A DNA stretch of 64,000 nt from NCBI GenBank assembly GCA_965240325.2, contig OZ251236.1:62001-126000 (forward strand). The letters run 5' to 3'. This document shows, one piece after another, positions 44,669 to 54,940 of the stretch. Within the stretch, counting starts at the first letter, position 1. Each line of letters starts with the position of its first letter. Under the pieces are notes generated by a model. It was not told where the DNA came from, searched no databases, and saw only the letters and a program-made list of their open reading frames with translations. Both the position numbers and the translations under genes were made by a program. Source of the DNA: Rebecca billardiae RCC1528. Taxonomy: Eukaryota > Haptophyta.

Positions 44669-44786
44669 GTTTCCCCTGCACATGATGACTTAATGAGTTA
44701 ATGTGCAGGGGAAACTGAATGTGAGCAAGATGTGAGGATAATGACTTAATGAGATAATGTGCAGGGGAAACTGAATGTGAGCAGTG
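44669..44786. repeat. 15-bp inverted repeat plus 56-bp direct duplication
   Basis: GTTTCCCCTGCACAT (44669-44683) is the exact reverse complement of ATGTGCAGGGGAAAC (44701-44715), with a 17-nt loop. The loop and right arm (from ATGACTTAATGAG) then recur starting at 44741, 56 bp later, through GGGGAAACTGAATGTGAGCA. It may be a small mobile element end or a hairpin under duplication. Confidence 0.85.
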
Positions 44787-45218
44787 GCGAATATTCAATA
44801 GATCCGTCGATCCTGGCCTCAATCAGGGGTTAATCAATCCCTGCGGTTGTGAGGGAAGTACCCCTTTCTGTATGTGCCTGAGTATTACCACTCGGTTCCT
44901 ATCGTAACTTCCAGAACAAAGTCAGTGAGTTCGTCAACCAACCCGAACGGGATGCGCACCTTCCACTTTTATGATTGGCCGATGCCCAAAAGACGTACTT
45001 GCCTGACGTACCTCAGATCCCATACGCGCGCGATGCTTGCTATACCTTCCCAAATCATCTTGCTTACGACCGATAGACTGCACATGATGACTGGGGACCG
45101 CAGCGGTTCGGCATGGGGGACCTTTACCCGCTCCCACATCTCGCTGATGACCAGGCGTGCGACACATTGCAACCTCGCCAGGGCGTTCGACGCCCGCACG
45201 AGACCAGCATCAGGCGCG

Positions 45219-45728
45219 ATGTCATCCATTGAACAGACGATCGGGTGGATCCTCCTCGGCATCTTCGAGGTCATCTTCTTCGGGATGGTCGCGGAGAAGC
45301 TGCGCAGGAGCTTCGCCGCGCACAAGAAAAAGGGGTTGGAGCTGCTCGCGAAGAACTTGAAGCGGCTCGTCGTGAAGGACTCGGCGGTGAACACGATCTG
45401 CCATGGCGCCAAGCTCGTGCTCTCCGGACTGGCGCGCCCGGAGCCCGACGTGGCGGTGGGAGAGGAGGTCGCGCTCGTGACGAGGAAGGGCGAGACTGTC
45501 GCGCTGGGCGTCGCGCGGATGACCACCGCCGACATGGCCGCCGCGCACTGCGAACAGGAGGGCGTGGTCGCCAACATCAACCGAGTGATCATGGACCGTG
45601 ACACGTACCCGCTCAAGCAGCACAAGTCTGAGGGGCTTTTGACGAGGGAAAAGAAGTCGTCCAGTGTGTGGCAGGGAGAGTTGGCGACGACAACGGTGCG
45701 GCAGGTGGCGGCTACACAAGCTGAATGA
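45219..45728 (+). CDS. Stand-alone dyskerin/Cbf5-type PUA domain with N-terminal TM
   Basis: A single exon encodes 169 aa. Residues about 50-135 read KRLVVKDSAVNTICHGAKLV, GEEVALVTRKGETVALGVAR and INRVIMDRDTYPLKQ. These match the PUA domain at the C-terminus of dyskerin/Cbf5 block by block. The TruB catalytic domain is absent: residues 1-50 are instead a short lead, a hydrophobic helix (IGWILLGIFEVIFFGMVA) and a basic stretch. PUA domains bind structured RNA; in dyskerin this one grips H/ACA guide RNA. It may be a partial duplicate of the dyskerin gene that gained a new N-terminus. The start was chosen at MSSIEQTIGW, because the open frame upstream has foreign codon use. Whether it is expressed is unknown. 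Confidence 0.75.
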   Translation: MSSIEQTIGWILLGIFEVIFFGMVAEKLRRSFAAHKKKGLELLAKNLKRLVVKDSAVNTICHGAKLVLSGLARPEPDVAVGEEVALVTRKGETVALGVARMTTADMAAAHCEQEGVVANINRVIMDRDTYPLKQHKSEGLLTREKKSSSVWQGELATTTVRQVAATQAE

Positions 45729-46096
45729 GGGAGTGAACTCCAGGGCAGCAGCTCCGGGACCGTCGGACCGGCGTGAGCAGTGCCGGCGTGGCCGCCGGCC
45801 ACTCACCGTCAGACCGCGCGTGCCGGCCGCCAGTGTGCGCTGCCGGGGGCGCGTGGCGTCATCCTGAGGCAACTGCGAGGTTCGATGCCGTCACACACTG
45901 ACGCAATAGCGTAGTGAGCATGCCCAGCGCACATCTGGCGGTACTAGGCGGCACCAACCGGCAGGAGCGGACAGCGGTGACCCGGCTTCCCGCCTCCGCC
46001 CCGGCCGCGGATGCATCCGATCTCGAGATCGAGAACTTGAAACCGCCACGCGCGAGGACGGCCAGCCGCTTGTGGCGCCGCCGGACGTCATCGGCC
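45729..46096. other. Short intergenic region
   Basis: GC-rich, with no recognised feature. The frame of the next gene is open back to 45914, but the sequence before 46097 lacks a signal peptide and is treated as 5' UTR. Confidence 0.5.
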
Positions 46097-48442
46097 ATGC
46101 GCAGCCGCGTGCCCATCATCGTCGCGTGCCTCGCGCTGCTCGCCGGCGGTGCGCTCGGCGCGTGCCCGCGCGCGGGCGAGCTGCCCGCCGACCACCCGCC
46201 GGTCCTCGCGCGCGCGCTCTCCTCCGCGCCCTCGAGCGGCCGCGCGCCCGCCGCCGCCGCCCGCTCTGAGTACGAAGCCGCGGTGCGTGCGCTGCCGCTC
46301 GAGGCGGTGAAGGCCGACCTGCGCGCGCTCTTCACCGCGTCGCGGCCCGAGTGGCCCGCCGACTACGGGCACTACGGCCCGCTCTTCGTGCGCCTCGCGT
46401 GGCACTGCTCGGGCTCGTACCGCGTGTCGGACGGTCGCGGCGGCTGCGAGGGCGGGCGGCAGCGCTTCGACCCGGAGCGCTCGTGGGCGGACAACACGAA
46501 CCTGGACAAGGCGCGCGCGCTGCTCTGGCCGCTGAAGAAGAAGTACGGCCTCGGCCTCTCGTGGGGCGACCTCTTCGTCCTCGCGGGCACCACCGCCGTC
46601 GAGGCGATGGGCGGCCCGACGCTCGGCTTCTGCGCCGGCCGCGTCGACGACGACGACGGCGGCGCGAGCGAGCCGCTCGGCCCGTCGGCGGCGCAGGAGG
46701 CGCGGTGGCCGTGCCGCGTGAACGGCACGTGCGTCTCGCCGCTCGGCTCGACCACCGTCGGCCTCATCTACGTCAACCCCGAGGGCCCGATGGGCGCGCC
46801 GCACCCGGCCGGCAGCGCGGCCGAGGTGCGCGACACGTTTCGTCGCATGTCAATGAACGACTCTGAAACGGTCGCGCTGATCGGCGGCGGGCACTCGTTC
46901 GGCAAGGCGCACGGGGCGTGCCCCGCCGGCGCGGGGCCGAGCCCGCGCGACGACCCGGCGAGCCCGTGGCCCGGCCGCTGCGGCACCGGCCGCGGCGCCG
47001 ACGCATTCACCTCGGGCATCGAGGGGCCATGGACGCCCGAGCCGACGCGCTGGGATTACTCCTACTTCCCTACGCTGCTGGCGCATAAGTGGGTCAAGCA
47101 CCGCGGGCCGGGGGGCGCGTGGCAGTGGCGCGTGGCGGAGGGCGGCGGCGACGACGCGCCCTCCGCGCCCGCCGCGCACGGCCCCGGTCGGCAGCCCACC
47201 ATGATGCTCACCTCCGATCTCTCGCTCGCTGCTGACCCGGCCTACCACGAGCTAGCGGCGAGCTTTGCGTCGGACCGAAAGCGCTTCGACGACGCGTGGA
47301 GCCACGCGTGGTACAAGCTGACGACGCGCGACATGGGCCCGCGGAGCCGGTGCGTGGGCGCGCTCGTGCCGCCCGCGCAGCCGTGGCAGCACCCGCTCCC
47401 GCCGCCGCCCGCCGAGCCCGCCGACTTTGGCGCCGTGGCGAAGGCGGTGCGCTCGCTGCTCGCCGCCGCCGCCGCCGCCGAGCCGGCGGCCGGCGGCCTG
47501 TCCGGCGGCGCGGCCGGCGGCGCGGGCGCGGGCGCGGGCGAGGGCGCGGGCGGGCCGCCGCCGCTCGTCGCCGCGGCCGCCGGCGCGTCGGCCCCCGCCG
47601 CCGCGAGCCCCGCCGCCCTGCTCGCGCGCCTCGCGTACCGCTGCGCCGCCACCTTCCGCGCGACCGACTGGCGCGGCGGGTGCGACGGCGCCCGCATCCG
47701 GCACGAGCCCGAGGCGTCGTGGCCGGCGAACGCCGGCCTCGGCGAGGCGCTCGAGCTGCTGCGGCCGGTGAAGAAGGCGTTCGGCGAGCGGCTGTCGTGG
47801 GCGGACCTGATCGTGCTCGCGGGCTCCGAGGCGGTGCGCGCGGCGGGCGCGCCGCACGCCCCCTTCTGCCCCGGCCGCACCGACGCGGCCGACGGCTCCG
47901 CGTCCAAGCCTCTCGCCCCAGTGCTGTCGGACGCGCCCGGCGGCACGGTCGGCGACCTCCGGGAGGCGATCTCGCTGAGTGGCCTCTCGGCGCGCGAGTG
48001 GGTGGCGCTGCGCGGGCTGCGCTCGCTCGGGGAGGCGCACCCGCCGTACGCCGGCGCGTCCACGCTCACGCCGCACGCCCTCTCCGCCGCCTACTTTTCA
48101 AACCTGATTGAGCTGCGCTGGACGGCGCACACGGTACGCGCCACCGGCGCGCGGGAGTACCGCGCGCGCGACGGCCGCGCGGGCACGCCCCTGTACATGC
48201 TGCACTCCGACCTGCTGCTCACGCTCGACGCGGAGCTGCTCGCGCTGGTGATGGAGTACGCCGCGGACGAGCGCGCGTGGCTGCACGCCTTCGCCGCCGC
48301 GTGGGTCAAGCTGATGAACCTCGACCGCTTCGACGGCCCGGTGCGCAACGCGTGCGACGACGTCGACGAGGGCGCGGGCGGCGCCGACGACGACGGCCGT
48401 CGTCCTGGCGGCCACGGCGGCGGCGACGCGTCGGCCCGCTGA
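46097..48442 (+). CDS. katG: Secreted catalase-peroxidase (KatG)
   Basis: A single exon encodes 781 aa. The start MRSRVPIIVACLALLAGGAL gives a cleavable signal peptide; the further upstream Met would bury it. The N-terminal domain has RLAWHCSGSYR with catalytic Arg, Trp and His, GLIYVNPEGP with the Tyr, and FRRMSMNDSETVALIGGGHS with the Met and the proximal haem His. The Trp-Tyr-Met cross-link that gives catalase activity is therefore present. The C-terminal domain is the usual degenerate copy (LARLAYRCAATFRATDWRGG, RLSWADLIVLAG), set off by an Ala/Gly linker. The enzyme removes H2O2 by dismutation or peroxidation. The lack of introns and the bacterial family fit an ancient bacterial origin. 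Secretion resembles extracellular KatG2 of some fungi. Confidence 0.93.
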   Translation: MRSRVPIIVACLALLAGGALGACPRAGELPADHPPVLARALSSAPSSGRAPAAAARSEYEAAVRALPLEAVKADLRALFTASRPEWPADYGHYGPLFVRLAWHCSGSYRVSDGRGGCEGGRQRFDPERSWADNTNLDKARALLWPLKKKYGLGLSWGDLFVLAGTTAVEAMGGPTLGFCAGRVDDDDGGASEPLGPSAAQEARWPCRVNGTCVSPLGSTTVGLIYVNPEGPMGAPHPAGSAAEVRDTFRRMSMNDSETVALIGGGHSFGKAHGACPAGAGPSPRDDPASPWPGRCGTGRGADAFTSGIEGPWTPEPTRWDYSYFPTLLAHKWVKHRGPGGAWQWRVAEGGGDDAPSAPAAHGPGRQPTMMLTSDLSLAADPAYHELAASFASDRKRFDDAWSHAWYKLTTRDMGPRSRCVGALVPPAQPWQHPLPPPPAEPADFGAVAKAVRSLLAAAAAAEPAAGGLSGGAAGGAGAGAGEGAGGPPPLVAAAAGASAPAAASPAALLARLAYRCAATFRATDWRGGCDGARIRHEPEASWPANAGLGEALELLRPVKKAFGERLSWADLIVLAGSEAVRAAGAPHAPFCPGRTDAADGSASKPLAPVLSDAPGGTVGDLREAISLSGLSAREWVALRGLRSLGEAHPPYAGASTLTPHALSAAYFSNLIELRWTAHTVRATGAREYRARDGRAGTPLYMLHSDLLLTLDAELLALVMEYAADERAWLHAFAAAWVKLMNLDRFDGPVRNACDDVDEGAGGADDDGRRPGGHGGGDASAR

Positions 48443-49376
48443 GGCGCGGGCTGACGAGGCTGGGAGTGCTACGACGCGGTGCGGCGTCGTCGCCGGCGGT
48501 GGCGTCTGATATCCATAGTGCGCTGCTGCGCGCAGGACGGTAGTAGCACGGAGCACCGCGCCGCGCGACCGTACCGGCGGTGCGCGCCGCGCGCCGCCGC
48601 CGCGCTACTGTACCTGCTCTCAGAGTCCAAAACATCCGCCGCCAAGACAAGTGACATCATGCAGCAACGCGCATCATGCGGCGGCATCCGCCGAGCTCGC
48701 GGGGCTGATGCGGCGCGGCGCTGACAATCGATCCGCCCGCCTGACTACGACGCGATATGACGACGCGATATGATGATCGCCATGACTCATCAGTGACTCC
48801 AGCCGCCGTATACGGTTACGGTATACGTACTACTAATAATAACGGTATATATTATATATTACGGTAGTACTAGCTTATATATATATATATACCTATAACT
48901 TACCGCCGAACTAGTAGTGCGCTCATATATGATATATCATCAGCCCGCGCGGATCGGGATTCGGGATCAGTGCTGGCGGCCATGCGTCGTGACCGAGCTG
49001 AGCAGTCGTCAGATACGCGCGTATAGCACGCCTACAGCACTGCTGCTAACGAGCTGTCTAGTAGCAGTATAGTACTCTCCATCCAGGCGGTGCCGCCGTG
49101 CCGGTGCCAGCGAGACGACCGCACGGCCGGCAGGCGTCACGGACACGCGGCGCCAGCCCGGCACGGCGGACGCACGGGACCGGCGGTCCGAGCACGGCTG
49201 CTGGTCGACTGCGGCGCTGATGCCGTCACTCCGCCAGCAGGCGGCACCGACGCCGGGCGCCGCGTGCACCCGCAGCGGCACCGCCGCCTCCGCAGAGGCG
49301 GCCCGCGGCCGCCCCGCCGGGCCACCGGACGGCGCGCAGCTGCGCGCGCCGCCGCACGGCTTCGAGGCGCCGGCTG
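48443..49376. other. Intergenic region between convergent genes
   Basis: AT-rich runs, including TATATA tracts at about 48840-48930, lie between the 3' ends of KatG and the desaturase. No coding frame or RNA gene was recognised. Confidence 0.55.
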
Positions 49377-51443
49377 CTACTGCGCCTTGGCCGAGGCCGC
49401 CTTGGCGGGGCGGCGGCCGAGCGCGTACATGTGGCGCAGCGTCGAGGCGAGGTTGGACCAGACAGTCTGCCGCGGCGCGGCCGGCGCGCGCACGGCGCGC
49501 GGGGGCCGCGCGTCAGCACGCGCCTGCACGGCCAGCTACGGCGATTTCGGGTGCGCCGCCGCGCGCGCGCGCAATCGCGACAGACACGCCCGAAGCGCGG
49601 GCGCGGGCGAGACGGCGGCGCGCGCGCGCACCGGGTAGTGTTTGTACTTGAGGCCGCGCGCCTCGATCTCGGCGCGCACGAGCGGCGCGAGCCGCGCGTA
49701 GTACCCGTGGTGCACGCGCGGGAAGAGGTGGTGCTCGATCTGGTAGTTGAGTCCGCCGTTGAGAACACCGAGCCAGCTGCCGCCAACGTTGGATGACGTC
49801 TCCACCTGCCGCTGCACGAACGTGGCTGAGCGCGGCAGCGAGGTGGGGCCGCCGTCCGGGCCGACGCTCGCCACGCCCTGCGCGACGCGGCGGGGGCGGC
49901 GAGGCCACCACAGGCCGTGAGCGCGCCGCAGACAGCGCGGGGCGCGCGAGCCGCGCCGCAGCGCCACACGGCGCGGCGGCGGCGGGCCGCACCCGCCGTT
50001 GCGCCCGCCGCGCGCCGCGCGTCGCGTCGCACCTCAAAGTTGTGCGAGATGAAGAAGAAGAAGGCGAGGTAGAAGCTGCCCGTCATCACCGTCGCGGCGA
50101 TGCACACCGCCGTGTGCACGCTCGGCTGCAAGTACAGCGGCAGCGCGACGAACCGCGCCCAGAACGCCAGCTTGAGCAGCAGGGACGGGTAAAACAGGTA
50201 GCCCGCGAGCCCGCTGATTGGCTCGCCCTCCCACCGCCAGCCCACCAGCTCGGTGATGTCGAGGAAGAGCAGCTTGAACGCGTACATCGCCTCGCCCTGC
50301 ATGCACAGCACAGCACAGCCCAGCACAGCCCAGCACAGCACAGCACAGCACAGCACAGCCCAGCACAACAGCACGGGCGGTCGTCGGAGAGGCCGGGCGC
50401 GCGTGAGGCGCCGAAGCGGCCAGCCCCCGTGGCGGGTCCGGCGGTGCGCGGGGCGCGCGGTGCGCGTGGCGTGGGCGCGCCGTGCGCAGCGGTGCGCACG
50501 CACCGGCAGCAGGTAGAGGTGCTGCAGCCAGTGGTGGGGCGACCAACTGTCAGTCGGCTTCAGCCGCAGCGCGCCGTGCGCCTGGGCAAGCGCGGCGGGC
50601 GTGTCCGGCGTGTCCGGTGTCCGGGTGTGAGCGGTGTGTGAGCGGTGTGCGTGTGCGGCCGTGTGTGCGCGGTGGGCCCCCCGCTTCGCCCCGCCCCTGC
50701 CTCCCGCCGCTCCCTCCGCGGCCCCTCCGTGCGCCGTGCGCGCACGCGGCGCCCCGCCTCACCTTCTGGTCAGGGTCGTCCTCGACGTCGTTGGTGTGCA
50801 GGTGGTGCATCACGACGTGCTCCTGGAGCCACAGGATCATGTTCCCGCCGATCCAGTCCTGGCACAGCCCGAGCGCCAGGTTCACGCCCGGACGCTTCGA
50901 GAGCGCGCCGTGGTTCGCGTCATGCTGAATGTTGAGACCGATCAGCGCAAAGAGCCAGCCGAGCAGGATGGACGGGAGGAGGCGCTTGCCCGCGTAGAGC
51001 ATGGACGCCTCGATCGCGACGGCCGAACCGAGGATCAGCCCCGCCTTCGCCCAGTACGACGCGGGCGCGAACCCGCTCCCGACCTCGGGCAGCTGCTTGG
51101 CGATGCGCGCGCATAGAGCCAGGTACCCCTCGTCAGCGGCGACCGGCTTCTCTGTGGGCGCGAGTGCGCCGACGTGGAAGCGCGCCATGCGCGACTTGGG
51201 CCACGCGCGCCGGTGGTACTCCATGAACGCCTCGGTCGCGTCGCGCCCGCCGAACAGCGAGACGAAGTGCGCGCCGCCCGGGTGCTCGGAGCGGAACGCC
51301 TTGGCGTCGTACACGGCGTCGCCGACGATGGTGAGGTCCGGGCGCCCGGACACGTCCTTGCGCGTGAAGGCGTGCGCGTCGGCGGGGTCGATGTCGGGCA
51401 CGCCCGCGCTCGGGCCGTTGCTCCGGCTCGCGCTCGGCGGCAT
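49377..51443 (-). CDS. Delta-4 fatty acid desaturase with cytochrome b5 domain, 5 exons
   Basis: Exons: 51443-50763, 50581-50504, 50296-50033, 49877-49632, 49466-49377; 452 aa, all joined in phase 0. The N-terminal cytochrome b5 domain has YDAKAFRSEHPGGAHFVSLF (haem HPGG). The three His boxes are HDANHG, HVVMHH and QIEHH, the last with Gln in place of the first His as in front-end desaturases. TM pairs surround GWLFALIGLN and FYLAFFFFISHNFE. From memory the whole protein aligns nearly end to end with the Pavlova lutheri delta-4 enzyme (445 aa), which turns docosapentaenoic into docosahexaenoic acid in the ER. This supports both the function and the taxon. Intron 2 contains an AGCAC-type microsatellite. 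It is divergent from the gene at 51796. Confidence 0.93.
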
Positions 51444-51795
51444 GCTCGCTGTGCGCCTGGGGCCGCGCGCGCCACGCCCAACTGCAGCTGCTTCGCGCTG
51501 CGTCTCCGGGGCCGCGCCCGAATCTTCAAGCGGCTCAGTCGCCCAATCAGGACCGGGCGCGAGGCGCAAGATGCTGCCGCGGTTGGCCCGCGCTGCTGCG
51601 CAGCAACGGGCTGCTCACCACTCACCTGCAAAGCAGGAGTTCGCGCGCATTCTCACCGGACTTTCATCCTCGGCGCCAAACCGGCCGCCATTATTGCTGC
51701 CGTCACGACTGGGCTGGGGAGGCTCAGTGTGGGGCTCCAGATCGCTGTTACGCTGGGCTCACGGGCGGGCCCACGCACACGCGCGCGCGGCGACC
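51444..51795. promoter_or_regulatory. Divergent promoter with an E2F-like site
   Basis: This 352-bp gap between two start codons includes GGCGCCAAA at 51672-51680, the same word as in the divergent promoter at 14.5 kb. It also includes a GCCGCCATTATTG stretch. The role is inferred from position. Confidence 0.35.
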
Positions 51796-52656
51796 ATGTC
51801 GATGGCGCGCGCCGAGCACGGCAACCTGCCGGACTGGCGCGACCTCTCGACGGTGCGCGGGCAGCGGTACTGGAACGAGATGGTCGGCCAGGAGCTGCGC
51901 ATCCGCGGCTCGTGGCTCGTCGAGCACGACTCGCGCACGCGCTCCAAGGCGCTGCTCAAATTGCTTGGGCCGTCGCAGACGCCGCGCGAGCCGCTGACGA
52001 CGAGCGTGAGCAAGCGGACGGGGCAGTGGGAGGTGCGACGGCTGGACACGCGGCCCTTCACGCCGCACCGCTACGGCGCGGCCACGCCCTTCGCGCCGCT
52101 CACGCCGTACGAGGCGAGCCTGAAGCAATGGCTGCTCGACGGCGGCGGCGGCGGAGACGGCGGCGGCGGCGCCGACGCGGGCGCGCCGGCGAGCGACGGC
52201 TCGGCGGCGGGCGGCGGCGGGCGGCCTGCGCTGCTCATGTCCACCATGCCGCGCGTCGGCGAGCGCCCGCGCCCGAGCACGCACCACGCGCGCCACACCT
52301 CCGACCTCGAGCTCTCGGCAGCCGATCTCTTCTCAACCCTGCCGCCCGGCCCGGGCGGGATGCCGCCCACGACGCCGCCCGCCGCCGCGCGGCTGCGCGC
52401 GTCGGCGGGCGCGGGGTCGGCGGGTGGGCGCGTGTCGACGGCGGGCGCGTCCACCCAGTTCGACCGCTCCCGCCGCCGCTCGACGATGGAGCGCGCCGCG
52501 CGGAGCGTGCACGCGCAACGAGCAGAGGAGCGGAGGCAGCAGTTGATGGAGGGGGCGGCGGGCGCGCCGCGGCGGTACGACGGCAGCCGGCCGCCGCCGC
52601 CGCCGCTTGACCGTGCGGTGGGGCAGGGCGGGAGGGGGCTGTACCGCCGGCCGTGA
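51796..52656 (+). CDS. Hypothetical protein, unrecognised
   Basis: A single exon encodes 286 aa starting MSMARAEHGNLPDWRDLSTV. The first 115 residues are well structured by composition (RGQRYWNEMVGQELRIRGSW, RSKALLKLLGP, GQWEVRRLDTRPFTPHRYG, EASLKQWLLDG). A Gly/Ala linker, a Ser/Pro-rich part and a basic helix (RAARSVHAQRAEERRQQLME) follow. The short Trp/Tyr/Pro-rich motifs recall proteins bound to axonemal microtubules, but I cannot name a family. Strong codon bias supports it as real. Confidence 0.7.
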   Translation: MSMARAEHGNLPDWRDLSTVRGQRYWNEMVGQELRIRGSWLVEHDSRTRSKALLKLLGPSQTPREPLTTSVSKRTGQWEVRRLDTRPFTPHRYGAATPFAPLTPYEASLKQWLLDGGGGGDGGGGADAGAPASDGSAAGGGGRPALLMSTMPRVGERPRPSTHHARHTSDLELSAADLFSTLPPGPGGMPPTTPPAAARLRASAGAGSAGGRVSTAGASTQFDRSRRRSTMERAARSVHAQRAEERRQQLMEGAAGAPRRYDGSRPPPPPLDRAVGQGGRGLYRRP

Positions 52657-54220
52657 GCGCCGCCGCTCGGCGCGCGCGCCGTGCGCCGCGCCGCGCCGGG
52701 GACGGCCGTCCGGCGCGCGCGGCGCGCTCATCGCTGGACTCACAGTGGCCGCTTGTCTGGGCGCGGCCTGGCTGGCTGCCTGTTGCCACGAGGCGCTGGC
52801 CCGGGGCTGTCGACGCGAATCGGCCGCGCCGCCGACGCAGAGGGCATGGCCGCACGGGGCGAGCTCTGCTGGCAGCAGTGTCGCGGCTCAGTGACAGTGG
52901 CAGTGAGTCGAACTTATTGCTCAGAGACAGATATCTGAAAGAGGACGCCAGCGCATGATTCATTATTATTATATGCTGATAAGAAGTGTGGCTGGTAGTG
53001 GCCCCGGCTTCGATCGTCAGTGAATCGTAGTCTGTGCATGAATCGTCAGCGGCACTCTTTGGACCAAACTGAGTTTGCTGGAGTTCAGGAGTACGGCCGT
53101 TGCCGGTTCAGATTCACTCACATTCGGCCCGGCACGTACGCGGGTCACGGGGCCGGTCACACGACTCGGCGGGCACTGCGCGGCACCTCGGACCTCCGTT
53201 GTAGACACGTACTTAAATAATACAGCAGCATGCAGTGATCTACGCTAAAATTCACTGCTGCTAAACAACTAACGGCGGTGCCGCAGGCCCGCGGAGCCCC
53301 TCACCCGGGCGGTCCGCCGGCCGCCAGTGCACCGCTCAGGCCGGCCCGACGGTTAGGGCTCCGACGGTTTCCGATTGGGGCGCTCAGACTCGCGCCGTTC
53401 AGAGACGGGCCGCGCGGCGCCCGATCGTCCGTGCTGCCGCACGCCGGTCACCGCCGGACCGTCCGACCGATCACCGAACCGCCTGATTGATGTCACCGGT
53501 CGGCGTCGATCCGTCGCCGCGGAATTCAATTCGGTTTACACGTGAGCTCAGCAGCCTCGGCCCGGGCTCACTGCCAGCTGTCACACACGTGCGTGCGGTC
53601 TGACCGATGCCAGCATGGCCGACGGCGAAGCAGGGATGATGATGTCAAATATTTCCCATACCCATCGCATCGAAGCGAAAAAGCTGACCTTTGAATGTCC
53701 TAGGGGCGCACGCGCGCCCATCATCGGCTCGTCAGAGAGTTGACGGCGCCCTTAGTAGGCGCGGTGGCGGGCCGGCATGAGATCCGGACGGACTCACGAA
53801 TTCATTAGTCGACGAAGCTGAGGCGGGCATGCATGCGCGTCGCGCGCTTATTATATTCGATCATCAGCATCAGCATATCATTATTATAAATATTATTAGT
53901 ATTATTATTTATTCGGATTTCGTCGTCGCGGTCATGCTGCCCGGCCACGGTCCGTCAGCCCGTCTCAGCAGCCGCCGAGTGCATTATAAAAACCGAGTTA
54001 TTTATATTATTATTAAGTACATGCTGATGATGATCCGGGTCATATCAGCAGCGACACTGTCCGCCCGGTATTAACAGACTCCCGGCAGGTTGACAGGTTC
54101 GATTCGCGCGCCGAGTGGCGAGACGTCTCTCGGATGGACTCTACTCATCTCTAGCTGGAGTCTCAGTCTGGGTGGGGGCGTCAGCGCCCGACAGCGGTCC
54201 GTGTGCCAGCAGGCCGCCAC

Positions 54221-54233
54221 TCTCTCTCTCTTA

Positions 54234-54317
<84 letters not shown>

Positions 54318-54379
54318 ACGACTCTCTCTCTCTCTCTGCTCTCTGCTCTCTCTGGCTCTCTCTCTCTCTCTCTCTCTCT
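54221..54379. repeat. (CT)n microsatellite
   Basis: CT dinucleotides run over about 159 bp with a few interruptions (TTACT, GACGACT, GCTCTCTG). The polypyrimidine strand is the + strand. Confidence 0.95.
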
Positions 54380-54892
54380 AGTCCCTATTATATAATTATA
54401 TATATATATAATATCATCTACTTCATCTCAGTAGATATAAGATAGACGACGAGCCACATTTTTAAAAACTCATCATGAGTCATCCAGCCGAGCATCACAG
54501 CACTTGAGTGAGTGTCACCGCTGACCGCTGACCGTGTGCACAGGTCGCGGGCCGGCACCGCCGCCGGACCGCAGGCGACTGCTTATTATTATATTATAGA
54601 AGTTGAGGTCGTCAAGTGACGACCTCACCGACTACAGCTACTGCTGACGTACTGTCACTCGGACTCACCGCGGCTGAGCCGGCTGACCCGTGCGACTGCC
54701 GGAGCTGTCGTCCCGTTGGCTGCCACGCCGGACGGGCTCGGCCACTGGCACTGCGGACCGGGTGTGGCCCCCGCCGAGGGACTTGCCTTTATTACGATTT
54801 TCCGTATTCAGATCGACGGTCCAGGACGCGCGACTCGCCGGAGAGAGTAACGAGAGCCCGCAGCAGATTGTTACTACTGTACTGTGATCTCG

Positions 54893-54940
54893 CCTGCCTG
54901 AGCTGTGTGCGTCTCTTATTCTTATAGTAAACTGTAGGTA
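54893..54940 (-). repeat. Dispersed ~45-bp repeat, copy 2 (inverted)
   Basis: Read on the minus strand it is CCTACAGTTTACTATAAGAA, then TAAGAGACGCACACAGCTCA and GGCAGGC. It shares the same core and downstream CTCAGGCAGGCGAGAT with the copy at 63688-63742. Confidence 0.85.

Larger units (their letters stand above)
43830..45218. other. Intergenic region with two strong hairpins
   Basis: It holds a 16-bp-stem GC hairpin (44229-44267) and an AT/GC inverted repeat with a direct 56-bp duplication (44669-44786). The sequence 44874-45218 is open in the same frame as the downstream PUA gene, but it has non-host codon use and no recognised motif. Confidence 0.5.

Noticed and set aside
44874-45218. N-terminal extension of the PUA gene
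   Set aside because: The frame is open, but codon use is unlike host genes, there is no motif, and the downstream Met precedes a clean TM helix.
54060-54115. tRNA suggested by a GGTTCGATTC B-box
   Set aside because: The T-stem does not pair and no acceptor or anticodon arm could be drawn.
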